This document shows, piece after piece, positions 17,004-25,608 of a DNA stretch of 41,401 nt. The notes beneath the pieces are model-generated. The model had not been told where the DNA came from, did no database searches, and was given only the letters and a program-made list of their open reading frames with translations. The stretch's first letter is position 1; every line of letters starts with the position of its first letter. This DNA comes from JANSYP01 sp038751255 (GTDB lineage Bacteria > Pseudomonadota > Alphaproteobacteria > Rhodobacterales > Rhodobacteraceae), in assembly GCA_038751255.1 (NCBI GenBank), contig JBCDGN010000027.1, positions 1 through 41,401 of the forward strand, in the 5' to 3' direction. The position numbers and the translations under genes are program-made.

Positions 17004-17031
17004 ACGGCGGTAATCGTCTTCTTGTCGCGCC

Positions 17032-17361
17032 TCAATCACAGTGGAACACCTGCTCCATAAAGGACCACTGTTCGCCCTCAGCGCGTGACGCAAGCGGTTC
17101 TTGGCAGGGGTCTGTTAGTTTCCACCAGTTTTGCGTTTCGAGGTCTTCTGCCATCCGGGCCATATCGGCCTCGAAGTCATGCCCTTGATATTCGAAATAT
17201 CCAAAGAGGAGGTTCTCTGGCTCTCGCAAAAAGATCGAGAAATTGCGGATGTTGCTGTCTGCGATCTGCCTAAGAACGCCGGGCCAGGTGTCTGCATGGA
17301 GCCTCTTGTACTCTTCGATTTTCTCCGGTCGAATGCCGATGATCATCCCCATCCGCTGCAT
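17032..17361 (-). CDS. L-rhamnose/L-fucose mutarotase family protein (RhaM-like)
   Basis: The 109-residue cytoplasmic protein matches the RhaM family across its length: MGMIIGIRPEKIEEYKRLHA, the H-A-x-T-W-P stretch with the catalytic His, NIRNFSIF, LFGYFEYQG and the C-terminal WWKLTDPCQEPL block. The family converts alpha- and beta-anomers of L-rhamnose and also serves L-fucose pathways. As the last gene of the ABC-transporter operon, 21 bp after the acid-sugar dehydratase gene, it would deliver the correct anomer to the dehydrogenase that starts the route. Substrate choice between rhamnose and fucose rests on context only. Confidence 0.9.
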   Translation of the reverse strand: MQRMGMIIGIRPEKIEEYKRLHADTWPGVLRQIADSNIRNFSIFLREPENLLFGYFEYQGHDFEADMARMAEDLETQNWWKLTDPCQEPLASRAEGEQWSFMEQVFHCD

Positions 17362-17382
17362 CGCGCGATCTCCTGTCTTAGC

Positions 17383-18495
17383 CTATGTCTCAATGACATG
17401 ATCGAGGTTCGGAACCTTCCGCAGAATAATCTCCTCCCAATCCCAATCGATCCCGATGCCCGGAGCATCGGGGGGGATCGCATGGCCATCTTCGATCATC
17501 AGCGGGCTTTTGGTGACGCTGTCGAGTTGCGGAATATATTCCAGCGTTGGCGCGTTTGGCACAGCGCAGGTGAGACTGACATGAAGCTCCATCAAAAAAT
17601 GCGGGCAAATGGGGACGTTAAAGGCCTCGGCCAGATGCGCAATCTTCAGCCAAGGCGTGATCCCGCCGACCCGTGCCACATCCGCTTGCACAACGGAGCA
17701 CGCGTCTTGGTCCAAATAGTCCTTGAACTGACTGAGGCTGTAGAGGCTTTCCCCCACCGCTATCGGCACGCGCGACTGCCGTGACAGTGTGCGATGGGCG
17801 CCGATATCGTCTGCCGGCAACGGTTCTTCGAACCAGTGGATATCGAGGTCCGCCAACATCTCGGCACGCCGAAGCGCTTCTGCGAGGCTGAAGGATTGGT
17901 TTGCGTCCACCATCAGCTTAAATCCGTCACCCACAGCAGCGCGTACTGCTGCAAGTCGTGCGCGATCCTCGGCAATAGACGGTTTGCCGATCTTGACCTT
18001 TGCACCGGAAAACCCTCGCGCCTGCATCGCCAAGGCGTCTGCTACCAAGTCCTCGGTGGCGATATGCATCCAGCCGCCTTCGGTCGAATAAAGCGGCACC
18101 TTGGTGTGTGCACCTCCGGCCATGCGCCAAAGCGGCAGTCCCGCTTTACGGCAGCGCAAATCCCAAAGTGCAGTGTCTATGGTCGCGAGTGCCAGCGACG
18201 TGATCGCGCCGACGGCAGTGGCATGAGTGACCAATAAGAGTTCGCGCCAGATCCCTTCGATCTCTTCGGCCTCACGACCGATCAGCTGTGGTGCAAGTGT
18301 CTTGGCCAACAAAGACAAGATGGCTGGGCCACCGGTGCCGATGGTGTAGCTATAGCCAGTGCCGGTTTGCCCATCCGCGTCGGTGATCCGCAGGATCGGG
18401 GTTTCTTGGCTGACGAAGGCCTGGATGGCGTCCGTGCGTTCGACCTTTGGAGCAAGGTCGACCATCATCATCTCCACTCGTCTGATCTTGGCCAT
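17383..18495 (-). CDS. Enolase-superfamily acid-sugar dehydratase (mandelate racemase/MLE family)
   Basis: The 370-residue protein has the capping domain (1-125) and the TIM barrel of the mandelate racemase subgroup. Catalytic K-x-K is K166/K168 (GAKVKIG), magnesium ligands are D197 (LMVDANQSF), E223 (WFEEPLP) and E249 (VGES), the Asp-His pair D272 (ADVARVGG) and H299 (CPHFLMELH). This is a complete set for removing a proton beside a carboxylate and expelling water from an aldonic acid. L-fuconate dehydratase of this superfamily is usually longer (about 440 residues), so this may be an unrelated acid-sugar dehydratase filling the same step. It lies between uxuA (13 bp) and the mutarotase gene. 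Confidence 0.88.
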   Translation of the reverse strand: MAKIRRVEMMMVDLAPKVERTDAIQAFVSQETPILRITDADGQTGTGYSYTIGTGGPAILSLLAKTLAPQLIGREAEEIEGIWRELLLVTHATAVGAITSLALATIDTALWDLRCRKAGLPLWRMAGGAHTKVPLYSTEGGWMHIATEDLVADALAMQARGFSGAKVKIGKPSIAEDRARLAAVRAAVGDGFKLMVDANQSFSLAEALRRAEMLADLDIHWFEEPLPADDIGAHRTLSRQSRVPIAVGESLYSLSQFKDYLDQDACSVVQADVARVGGITPWLKIAHLAEAFNVPICPHFLMELHVSLTCAVPNAPTLEYIPQLDSVTKSPLMIEDGHAIPPDAPGIGIDWDWEEIILRKVPNLDHVIET

Positions 18496-18508
18496 AGCGC
18501 TGTGCCCC

Positions 18509-19687
18509 TTAGCCGAGCTGCGCCTCTAGCGCTTTCGCCACGCCGCGAAGCTCTGCGAGGCCCTTCAGTCGCCCGATATAGGAATAACCATGTGGAGATC
18601 CGAGATCGGCATCGCGCTGATTGAGTTGCCCGTGATCGGGGCGCATGGGAATGATCGCGTCCGCCCGTCCCTCTGCCTCTCGTCTGCGCTCTTCGCGCAA
18701 GATCGCCCGGGAAAGGGCGACCATATCGGTTTGACCCACGAGATGCTCATCCTCGAAAAAAGAGCGCTCCCCATCGATCGTGACGTTCCGCAAATGAAGA
18801 AAGTTCACCCGTGAAGCAAAGCGTTCGAACAAAGCGAGCGTGTCATTGGTGGGCGATGCGCCAAGAGACCCTGTGCAAAAGGTCAGACCGTTCCGCGGAG
18901 AGTCATGCGCGTCGAGAAGTCTTTGCAGATCGTCTCCGTTGGAGACAATCCTTGGCAATCCAAATACAGGGAAGGGCGGGTCATCGGGATGAATGCCCAG
19001 GTTCACACCAAGCTCATCGGCCAACGGCCCCACAGCCTGAAGAAAGTAACTGAGATTGGCCGCAATGTCTTCTCGTCCCATTCCTTCGAAGAGAGCAATT
19101 TGGCGCAAGACGTCCTCTGGGCTTTTTATGTTCAGATAAGACGGCAAGCCCGTCACGATGACACTTTCCAAGGCGTCAAGCATTTCTGGAGATGATGTTT
19201 TGAAGCCTCTTTCTGCTGCGGCAATCACCTCTTCTGAATAATCCTCAGAAGCGCCCGGGCGTTTGAGCAAAAACAGATCGTAGACCGCGAAACCCACATA
19301 ATCAAAACGTGTGGCCAGGCCGGTCCGCGTGGACCAGCTGATGCTTGTGCGGGTCCAATCAAATGTCGGCATGAAATTGTAGCAGACCATTGGAATGCCA
19401 GCTCTAGCGACGGCGCGGAGCGAGTTTGAGAAGGTCTCAATTCCTGCATCGCGCGCGCTATTGCCCAGCTTTACTGAGTTCGGAACCGGGATGCTTTCGA
19501 CCACATCCCAAGTGAGGTCGGCGGCCTCGATTTTAGCCTTGAGGGATTGAACGTCCTTCACATTCCAGGCCGTGTCGGGATCCACATGATAGAGAGAGGT
19601 CACAACCCCTTGCACACCCGTTTCGCGGATTTCGTCCAACTTGATGGGATCGTCAGTCGCCCCGTACCAGCGCCAGGTTTCCCTCAT
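18509..19687 (-). CDS. uxuA: Mannonate dehydratase
   Basis: The 392-residue protein matches UxuA, a metal-dependent TIM-barrel enzyme (xylose-isomerase-like fold) that converts D-mannonate into 2-keto-3-deoxy-D-gluconate. Visible family blocks are MRETWRWYGATDDPIKLDEI at the N-terminus, GVVTSLYHV, VCYNFMPTFDWTRT, NLGIHPDDPPFPVFGLPRI with metal-binding His, LTFCTGSLGASPTND, FLHLRNV and the C-terminal MRPDHG...GYSYIGRLKGL stretch. Length is as expected. It overlaps the uxuB-like gene by 4 bp, so the two act together on hexuronate breakdown (fructuronate to mannonate to KDG). Confidence 0.95.
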   Translation of the reverse strand: MRETWRWYGATDDPIKLDEIRETGVQGVVTSLYHVDPDTAWNVKDVQSLKAKIEAADLTWDVVESIPVPNSVKLGNSARDAGIETFSNSLRAVARAGIPMVCYNFMPTFDWTRTSISWSTRTGLATRFDYVGFAVYDLFLLKRPGASEDYSEEVIAAAERGFKTSSPEMLDALESVIVTGLPSYLNIKSPEDVLRQIALFEGMGREDIAANLSYFLQAVGPLADELGVNLGIHPDDPPFPVFGLPRIVSNGDDLQRLLDAHDSPRNGLTFCTGSLGASPTNDTLALFERFASRVNFLHLRNVTIDGERSFFEDEHLVGQTDMVALSRAILREERRREAEGRADAIIPMRPDHGQLNQRDADLGSPHGYSYIGRLKGLAELRGVAKALEAQLG

Positions 19688-21162
19688 GGCTGCCTCCTTC
19701 CGTCGCTGTCATGAAAGCGGCTCAGCCATCCTATCGTTCCGTGGTCGGCCAAACCGGCAAAGTGGTATTTGATACGGTCCCGCAAACGGTCATTGCTTGC
19801 GATGGCGTTCGGGAAGACAGCATTCAAGCCCAAGACTTGATCCACAAACCCATAGTCGCTGTCTGCCTTTGCAAGGCACAAGGCAAATGCATCTGCTTGC
19901 GGATCGGGCACGCTATAGCGCTTTTCCTGATCGGTCTGCCCTGTCAGAAACCGCATCCAAGCGGCAAGAACCAGGGCAATGCCTTCTGGCACGCGCCCCT
20001 GCTCGAGATGCCACTGCAACGCCGGAAACAGGCGCTCTTGCATCTTCAAAGATCCATCCGCGGACACCTGCAAAGTCGGGTAGCGGATATTTGGGTTGGC
20101 AAAGCGTCCAAGCGTCAAGGCACCGTAGTCTTCCGCTTTCCCATCCCCGCGCGAGGCGACCGGGAGGAGCTCTTGATGCAACAGCCGACCGAGAAACCTA
20201 TTTATTTCAATCTCAGAGACGGCCTCGTCTATATAGGTGAGCCCGGCATTGTGACCCAGATATGCTGCGGCCGAATGCGGTGCGTTCAACAGCAAAAGCT
20301 TCATCGTTTCATAGCGCGCGACATCACAGAGAAGCTCAGCGCCGACGCTTTCCAACGGGGGACGTTCCCCTGCAAAGTCATCTTCGATGACCCACCGCAT
20401 ATAATCCTCAGCGACAACCATCGCTTGGTCGCTGGCGCCGATCTTTTCTGCGAGAGCGGCCCGGTCTTGGTCTCGCACACGCGGGACGATCCCATCCACC
20501 ATCGTTGAGAGGAACTTTGTATTCTGCTCCAGCCAAGGGAGCAGATCAGGGGCGATCTGGCGCGCGTATCCGCTCACGACAGCGCGCAGGATGCGGCCGT
20601 TTTCGCGATAGTTGTCGCAGCTTATCAACGAAATTGGGCCGCCTTTGGCCTTCCGCCGCGCTTCTAATCCTTGGACCAAAATGCCGGGCAAGGTCGTCGC
20701 GAGATGCGGCGCTTTCAAATCCGCCTGAATGTCCGCATGGTCTATGGCGAGGCCCTGAACGGTCGGATCGTAATGATAGCCTTTCTCGCTGACAGTCAAC
20801 GTAATTATTTGCAATCCAGCACTTTCAAAAAGCGCCATGACCTGCGCGCGTTGGCTCGGCAGATGATAGGTTCCGGTGATTGAGCGGATGACGGAGATGC
20901 TGTCGATTTCGCGTCCTCGCTGCCACCGATGATACTGGCACTCTTGGGCTGCCATGGTGTCTACGATCCCATGGCTGCGTAGATTGACCGACGCGATGCC
21001 CCAGTCACGGTTTTCCTGATGCAACAGTCGATTGAAGTAGAAAGCCTGATGCGCGCGATGAAACGCGCCCAAACCAAAGTGCAGAACAGCGGTCCGCACC
21101 GGACGCGCATCCGTGTTTTCTGCGGTGATCCGGCTCATTGGATGCGCAATTGGTCCGGTCAC
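19684..21162 (-). CDS. uxuB: Mannitol dehydrogenase family protein, probable fructuronate reductase
   Basis: This 492-residue protein belongs to the long-chain mannitol dehydrogenase family, with the N-terminal Rossmann domain (VLHFGLGAFHRAHQA), the central SCDNYRENGRIL block and the ring of MKLLLLNAPHSAAAYLGH, where Lys and the Asn/His are catalytic. Members reduce fructuronate to mannonate (UxuB), tagaturonate (UxaB) or oxidise mannitol. Its place directly before uxuA with a 4-bp overlap makes fructuronate reductase most likely. Neither UxaC isomerase nor KDG kinase/aldolase genes are in the window. Confidence 0.85.
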   Translation of the reverse strand: MTGPIAHPMSRITAENTDARPVRTAVLHFGLGAFHRAHQAFYFNRLLHQENRDWGIASVNLRSHGIVDTMAAQECQYHRWQRGREIDSISVIRSITGTYHLPSQRAQVMALFESAGLQIITLTVSEKGYHYDPTVQGLAIDHADIQADLKAPHLATTLPGILVQGLEARRKAKGGPISLISCDNYRENGRILRAVVSGYARQIAPDLLPWLEQNTKFLSTMVDGIVPRVRDQDRAALAEKIGASDQAMVVAEDYMRWVIEDDFAGERPPLESVGAELLCDVARYETMKLLLLNAPHSAAAYLGHNAGLTYIDEAVSEIEINRFLGRLLHQELLPVASRGDGKAEDYGALTLGRFANPNIRYPTLQVSADGSLKMQERLFPALQWHLEQGRVPEGIALVLAAWMRFLTGQTDQEKRYSVPDPQADAFALCLAKADSDYGFVDQVLGLNAVFPNAIASNDRLRDRIKYHFAGLADHGTIGWLSRFHDSDGRRQP

Positions 21163-22013
21163 CGCAACGCGATCCCGTAAGCGGTCATCGCGTTCTCCGA
21201 CAGCACGCGCTGTCGTTCTTCTTCGCGCAGCGCTGAAAGAAGGTTCCGCATGGTGTCCATGACGGTGTCATAAGGCGCGGCCAATAGGCAGACCGGCCAA
21301 TCAGAGCCCACCATACAACGGTCGGTCCCAAAGCAATCAATGACATGCTGGACGTAAGGTGACAGATCGTCTGCGGCCCAGTTGGCCCAATCCGCTTCGG
21401 TCACTATGCCCGAAAGCTTCACCCAACAGCTAGGTGAGGCCTCGGCAAGTGCACGTATATCGCTGGCCCAGGGTTCCCATCCGCCAGAGGCGATCTCGGG
21501 CTTTGCGATGTGGTTGAGCACCCAACGCGCATTGGGCATGGCATTCACGGCCTTGATCGCGGCTGGCAACTCTCGCGGGCGCAAGAGCAAATCATAGGTC
21601 AGATCATGTTCTGCGACGACGGCCAGCCCGCGCTGCACGTCAGGTCTGAGAAGCCAATCGGCGTCTTCCTCATCATGGACCTGATGGCGGATGCCGACCA
21701 AATGAGAGCCGCCTTTGCTCTGTTTCAATCGGTGTAGATCGTCCGAGACCGTTTCAGAGGTCAGTTCCACCCAAGCCACGACACCAAGAATGAAGTCTGT
21801 CTCTTCGGCAGCCGCCAAGAACTCTAGCGACTCTTCATAGCTGCTGCGGGTCTGAACGAGGATCGTGTCTGTTACACCCACCTGGTTGATCAAGGGGCGC
21901 AAATCATCCGGACTGAACTTTTGCCGGATCACTGCCAAATCGTCGGTCATCCACGGGTATTCGGCTTCTGTGGGATCCCAAAAATGGTGATGCGTATCAA
22001 TAAAGCGTGTCAT
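21159..22013 (-). CDS. Amidohydrolase-superfamily lactonase, L-fuconolactonase-like
   Basis: The 284-residue TIM-barrel enzyme starts FIDTHHHFWDP (H8/H10 as metal-binding pair), then has the GVTDTILVQ strand and KFSPDDLRPL, LLLRPRELP and NHIAKPEI blocks and ends with FGTDRCMVGSDWPVC, where the aspartate is the catalytic base. This pattern is that of L-fucono-1,5-lactonase and close relatives, which hydrolyse the lactone made by an aldose 1-dehydrogenase. A dehydrogenase of that type is encoded at 28319. The gene overlaps both neighbours by 4 bp, so it belongs to the operon. Confidence 0.88.
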   Translation of the reverse strand: MTRFIDTHHHFWDPTEAEYPWMTDDLAVIRQKFSPDDLRPLINQVGVTDTILVQTRSSYEESLEFLAAAEETDFILGVVAWVELTSETVSDDLHRLKQSKGGSHLVGIRHQVHDEEDADWLLRPDVQRGLAVVAEHDLTYDLLLRPRELPAAIKAVNAMPNARWVLNHIAKPEIASGGWEPWASDIRALAEASPSCWVKLSGIVTEADWANWAADDLSPYVQHVIDCFGTDRCMVGSDWPVCLLAAPYDTVMDTMRNLLSALREEERQRVLSENAMTAYGIALR

Positions 22014-23536
22014 TCTGCGGCCACCTCGCTCGCGCCATGAATGTGTTTCATGATCTCGTGACTGACGCGATCATAGTCGCGGTCATTGATAACTTCGCCT
22101 CGGATTTGAAATTCGTCCATCACCAAAATGCGGTCTGCGACGGTCACCATTTCTGGCATATCGCTGGTGATCAAAAGAACTGAGGTGCCAGCATCTGCGA
22201 GCTCTCGGATAAGCTCGTGGACATAGGCTTTGGTTTTGATGTCGACCCCGACAGTCGGTTCATCGACGATCAGGATTTTTACATTCGCCGCCAACCACTT
22301 GGCGACGCTGATCTTCTGCTGGTTCCCACCCGACAAGTTCCCTGTGGTTTGCTGCAAGGATGGGGTGCGCACCTCAAGCTTCTTGATCACCGGCGACACG
22401 GTTTTTTCAACCGCGCGATCGGTGAAAGCCCAGATCGCATTTTGCAGTCGTCGCCAAACGGTGATCCCCGCATTCTCAAGAACGCTGTGCATCAGGATGA
22501 GGCCTTCGCTTTTGCGATCCTCGCTGACATAGCCGATCCGGTTCTCGTGCAGCGCCTCAGCTACGGAAGAGATGCTGCGCTCTGAACCGTCGACCAACAC
22601 TGCGCCGCTGATGATTTTGTCGGCCCCGATGATCGCTTTGGCCAATTCCGTGCGGCCAGACCCTACAAGACCATAGAGCCCCAAAACCTCACCCTGGTGG
22701 AGGTTGAGCGAGACATCTTGGTGTCCTGCATTCGTTGTCACCTGCCGCAGTTCAAGCGCCACATCGCGGTCCCGGCAATCGCGCTGGTCCCAGGTTGGGA
22801 TCTGTTCCGTGCGACCGATCATCAGCCGCACGATATCTTGTCGACCGAGCCCTGCCAGCGGTTGGCTTTCGCAGGCGTTGCGTCCGTCGCGTAAGACAGT
22901 GACCTGATCGCAAATCTCTTGCACTTCCTCGAGTTTATGGCTGACGAAAACGAGGCTGACACCGTCTGCCCGTAGGCGCCCTACGATCCCAAACAGACGC
23001 TCTGTCTCGTGCTGTGTGAGCGACGCCGTCGGTTCATCAAGCATCAGGATACGCGAGTTGAGCGCCAGAGCCTTTGCGATCTCCACAAGCTGCATCTTAG
23101 CGACGGTGAGGTCTTCGACCTTGGCCGAAGGATCGGCATCGATTTCAAGCAAGTCCAGCCATTCCTGTGCGTCCCGATAGAGCTTTGGGTAGTCGATGGG
23201 CTTGAACGGATCGGCGCTGAGCGTTTCGAGAAAGATGTTCTCTGCGATTGAGAATTGCGGGATCAGATTTCGTTCCTGGTGGACAACACCGACGCCCGCG
23301 GCGATGGCCTCGCGTGTGGAATGCGGGGAAAAGGGAGCGCCATCGATATCCATCGTCCCGGCATCATGGCGATGCACTCCGGTCATGATTTTGATCAGCG
23401 TCGACTTGCCCGCCCCGTTTTCGCCCAGAAGCGCGTGCACTGACCCAGGCATCAGGGAAAGGTTCACCTGATCCAATGCCACGACGCCTGGAAAGGTCTT
23501 GGTCACGCCCCGCGCTTGAAAGGTAAAGCCGGTCAT
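22010..23536 (-). CDS. Sugar ABC transporter ATP-binding protein (RbsA/MglA type)
   Basis: The 508-residue protein carries two ABC domains in tandem, as in ribose/galactose importers. The first has Walker A GENGAGKST (residues 38-46), Walker B ILMLDEPTASL and the switch His (FVSHKLEE). The second has a degenerate P-loop (GLVGSGRTEL), the signature LSGGNQQK and Walker B ILIVDEPTVGVD. ATG 23536 follows AGGAGGT and overlaps the stop of the permease gene by 4 bp; the frame is open to 23602. It energises uptake through the two permeases encoded upstream in the operon. Confidence 0.95.
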   Translation of the reverse strand: MTGFTFQARGVTKTFPGVVALDQVNLSLMPGSVHALLGENGAGKSTLIKIMTGVHRHDAGTMDIDGAPFSPHSTREAIAAGVGVVHQERNLIPQFSIAENIFLETLSADPFKPIDYPKLYRDAQEWLDLLEIDADPSAKVEDLTVAKMQLVEIAKALALNSRILMLDEPTASLTQHETERLFGIVGRLRADGVSLVFVSHKLEEVQEICDQVTVLRDGRNACESQPLAGLGRQDIVRLMIGRTEQIPTWDQRDCRDRDVALELRQVTTNAGHQDVSLNLHQGEVLGLYGLVGSGRTELAKAIIGADKIISGAVLVDGSERSISSVAEALHENRIGYVSEDRKSEGLILMHSVLENAGITVWRRLQNAIWAFTDRAVEKTVSPVIKKLEVRTPSLQQTTGNLSGGNQQKISVAKWLAANVKILIVDEPTVGVDIKTKAYVHELIRELADAGTSVLLITSDMPEMVTVADRILVMDEFQIRGEVINDRDYDRVSHEIMKHIHGASEVAAE

Positions 23537-24501
23537 GCGGGACCTCCTGCGACCTGTCTTTGACCTCGAATTTCCCGCAGTCGGTTCACGCCCACAGCCC
23601 AAAGGATAAGGAGGCCTAGGACCACCTGAACGAGGAATGGATCGATATTAAAGAGGACCAGGACCTGGGTGATGATCGCGATTATCACGACGCCAAAGCA
23701 GGTTCCGGCAACGCTGACACGGCCGCCCGTGAGAACCGCGCCGCCGATCACCGGTGCTGCGAAGCTCAAAATCAGCCAGTCATCGCCGATGCTGGGTTGC
23801 CCAAGCTCCAACCGCGCTACCAGCATGATCCCTGCAAGCGCGGCCAGCAGACCTGAGATAGCATGGGCCACGATCTCGGCTTGTGGAACTGAAATCCCTG
23901 ACAGTTCGGCGGCATGCGTGTTGCCACCGACCGCCAAGATCGTCCGGCCAAGGGGAAGGCGAAACAGAAAGTACCAGAGCACGACGGTTGTCACAGCAAA
24001 GGGGATGAAGAGCAAAGGAACCGTCCCAAAGACCGAGGCGTTGCCGATCCACTTCACGGTTTCGGGGATCTCATAGAAGGGTTGCGCTTCAGTGATCCCG
24101 AGATTGATGCCCTTGAAAACGGATAAAGTGGCCAAAGTGATAACGAAGGCCGATACACCGGTCAGCGCCACAAGCACCCCATTCAAGACCCCGGCCAAAA
24201 GTCCAATCATCAACGCCAACACGCTGGCAATGGGCCAAGGAAGCCCCCAAACCTCCATCATGCCCGCAAAGGAAATCGCTGCCAGACCCCCGATGGCCCC
24301 GACAGAGAGGTTCATCTGACCGATCCCAATGATCACCATCTGAGCAAAAGCCACCAGCGCATTCACCGATATTGCCAAGAGCAGAATCTGGATGTTGAAC
24401 GGCGTCAAGAACGACGGTTTGAGCAGCCCGACAATGATGATCGCAGCGACCGAGACGATGAACGGTCCGAACCAGTCGGTTTTCATGGCGCTTTGCATCA
24501 T
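23533..24501 (-). CDS. Sugar ABC transporter permease (RbsC type), second subunit
   Basis: The 322-residue membrane protein has about nine hydrophobic segments, GQMNLSVGAIGGLAA around residue 60, GVSAFVITLATLSVFKGI, LAVGGNTHAAELSGI and GGAVLTGGRVSVAGTCFGV, all typical of ribose-type BPD permeases. ATG 24501 overlaps the stop of the first permease gene by 4 bp (ATGATG start). The frame stays open to 24735, but that sequence is the other permease gene in another frame. Together with 24498-25544 it forms the heterodimeric channel. Confidence 0.93.
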   Translation of the reverse strand: MMQSAMKTDWFGPFIVSVAAIIIVGLLKPSFLTPFNIQILLLAISVNALVAFAQMVIIGIGQMNLSVGAIGGLAAISFAGMMEVWGLPWPIASVLALMIGLLAGVLNGVLVALTGVSAFVITLATLSVFKGINLGITEAQPFYEIPETVKWIGNASVFGTVPLLFIPFAVTTVVLWYFLFRLPLGRTILAVGGNTHAAELSGISVPQAEIVAHAISGLLAALAGIMLVARLELGQPSIGDDWLILSFAAPVIGGAVLTGGRVSVAGTCFGVVIIAIITQVLVLFNIDPFLVQVVLGLLILWAVGVNRLREIRGQRQVAGGPA

Positions 24502-25544
24502 ACCAACTTGTTCCGCGCGAGATAGGAGCGCCGCGCCAAGTCCAGCAGCACCGCTAGGAGAAGGAGAAGGCCCAGATAGGTCTGCACCCAAAAGGCGCCG
24601 ACCTGCATCAGCAAGAGGCCGGTGGTAAGCATCGTGACAAGGAATGCGCCGAGGAATGTGCCCAAGACTGAGATGCGACCGCCTGTCAGAAGGTTGCCCC
24701 CGAGCACCGGACCTAGAAATGCGGGCAAGAGCCAATCCTGTCCAAGTTGTCCCGCCATCGAGGGGATCGCAGCCCCGGTTCGAGACACCAGCATCAGGCC
24801 CGCGACAACGGCGAGAACTCCGGAAAGTGCATGCGCATACGTCACCATGCGATCGACCCTGATGCCTGAAAGCTCCGCGGCTTTGGGATTTGCCCCAGCG
24901 GCCAGGATTTCGCGCCCAATCGTGGTATATTTAAACGCCGCCCAAAGCAGGATGCCAATCACGACCGAGGTCAGCAACATCGGGGACAGGACGTTCAAAA
25001 TCTTGGTGCGACCGAGCGCCGAGAACGCAGGAGAGATTTCACGAAATGACCCAGCTTGCGTGATAAAGATCATCGCGCCAAACATCACGCTCATTGTGGC
25101 CAAAGTGATAATGAAGCTGTGAAGCCCGGATTTCACGATCATCACACCGTTCGCGGTTCCGAGCATTGCGCCGAGCGTGAGACCCCCGAAACACGCAGGA
25201 ACCCAATGAAACCCGGCAGCCTGCATCAGCCAGCCGCTGAACATCGCCCCACACACCCCGATTGCCCCAACACCAAGGTTGAGGCCTCCGGTGATGATCA
25301 CCACCATCATCGAAAAACCGATCATGATGTTGACCGCTGCGGTACGGCCCATCGCATAAAGGCTGAAATTCGACAGAAACATCGGCGAGATCGAGGCGAA
25401 GACAATCGTAAACAGCACGATTAGAACGATCAGCCCGAACTCATTGCTCAACAAAAAACGCTGCACCACTCCCATTTGCCGTGCAGTCGGCTGAGCGCCC
25501 ATCGCACTGGGCGATGGCGCGTTCTTCTGCTCGATATTCGTCAT
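24498..25544 (-). CDS. Sugar ABC transporter permease (RbsC type), first subunit
   Basis: A 348-residue inner-membrane protein with the family blocks MMVVIITGGLNLGVGAIGVCGAM, the SGLHSFIITLATMSVMFGAM strand, AAGANPKAAELSGI and GGNLLTGGRISVLGTFLGA. A soluble N-terminal stretch of about 35 residues precedes the first helix. It is the first of two paralogous permeases, so the channel is a heterodimer. It follows the binding-protein gene after 64 bp holding stem-loops. Confidence 0.93.
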   Translation of the reverse strand: MTNIEQKNAPSPSAMGAQPTARQMGVVQRFLLSNEFGLIVLIVLFTIVFASISPMFLSNFSLYAMGRTAAVNIMIGFSMMVVIITGGLNLGVGAIGVCGAMFSGWLMQAAGFHWVPACFGGLTLGAMLGTANGVMIVKSGLHSFIITLATMSVMFGAMIFITQAGSFREISPAFSALGRTKILNVLSPMLLTSVVIGILLWAAFKYTTIGREILAAGANPKAAELSGIRVDRMVTYAHALSGVLAVVAGLMLVSRTGAAIPSMAGQLGQDWLLPAFLGPVLGGNLLTGGRISVLGTFLGAFLVTMLTTGLLLMQVGAFWVQTYLGLLLLLAVLLDLARRSYLARNKLV

Positions 25545-25563
25545 TAGAGAATGTGTGTCCTAA

Positions 25564-25598
25564 CCCGCAGAGAGATGCGGGGCGGTCGCCCACCCCGC
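25564..25598 (-). other. Two overlapping, mutually exclusive hairpins after the ABC binding-protein gene
   Basis: CCCGCA/TGCGGG (25564-25569 with 25576-25581) and GCGGGG/CCCCGC (25577-25582 with 25593-25598) share the segment 25577-25581, so only one can form. They follow the binding-protein gene on the minus strand and probably limit read-through into the permease genes. Confidence 0.5.
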
Positions 25599-25608
25599 TA
25601 CCTACAAC

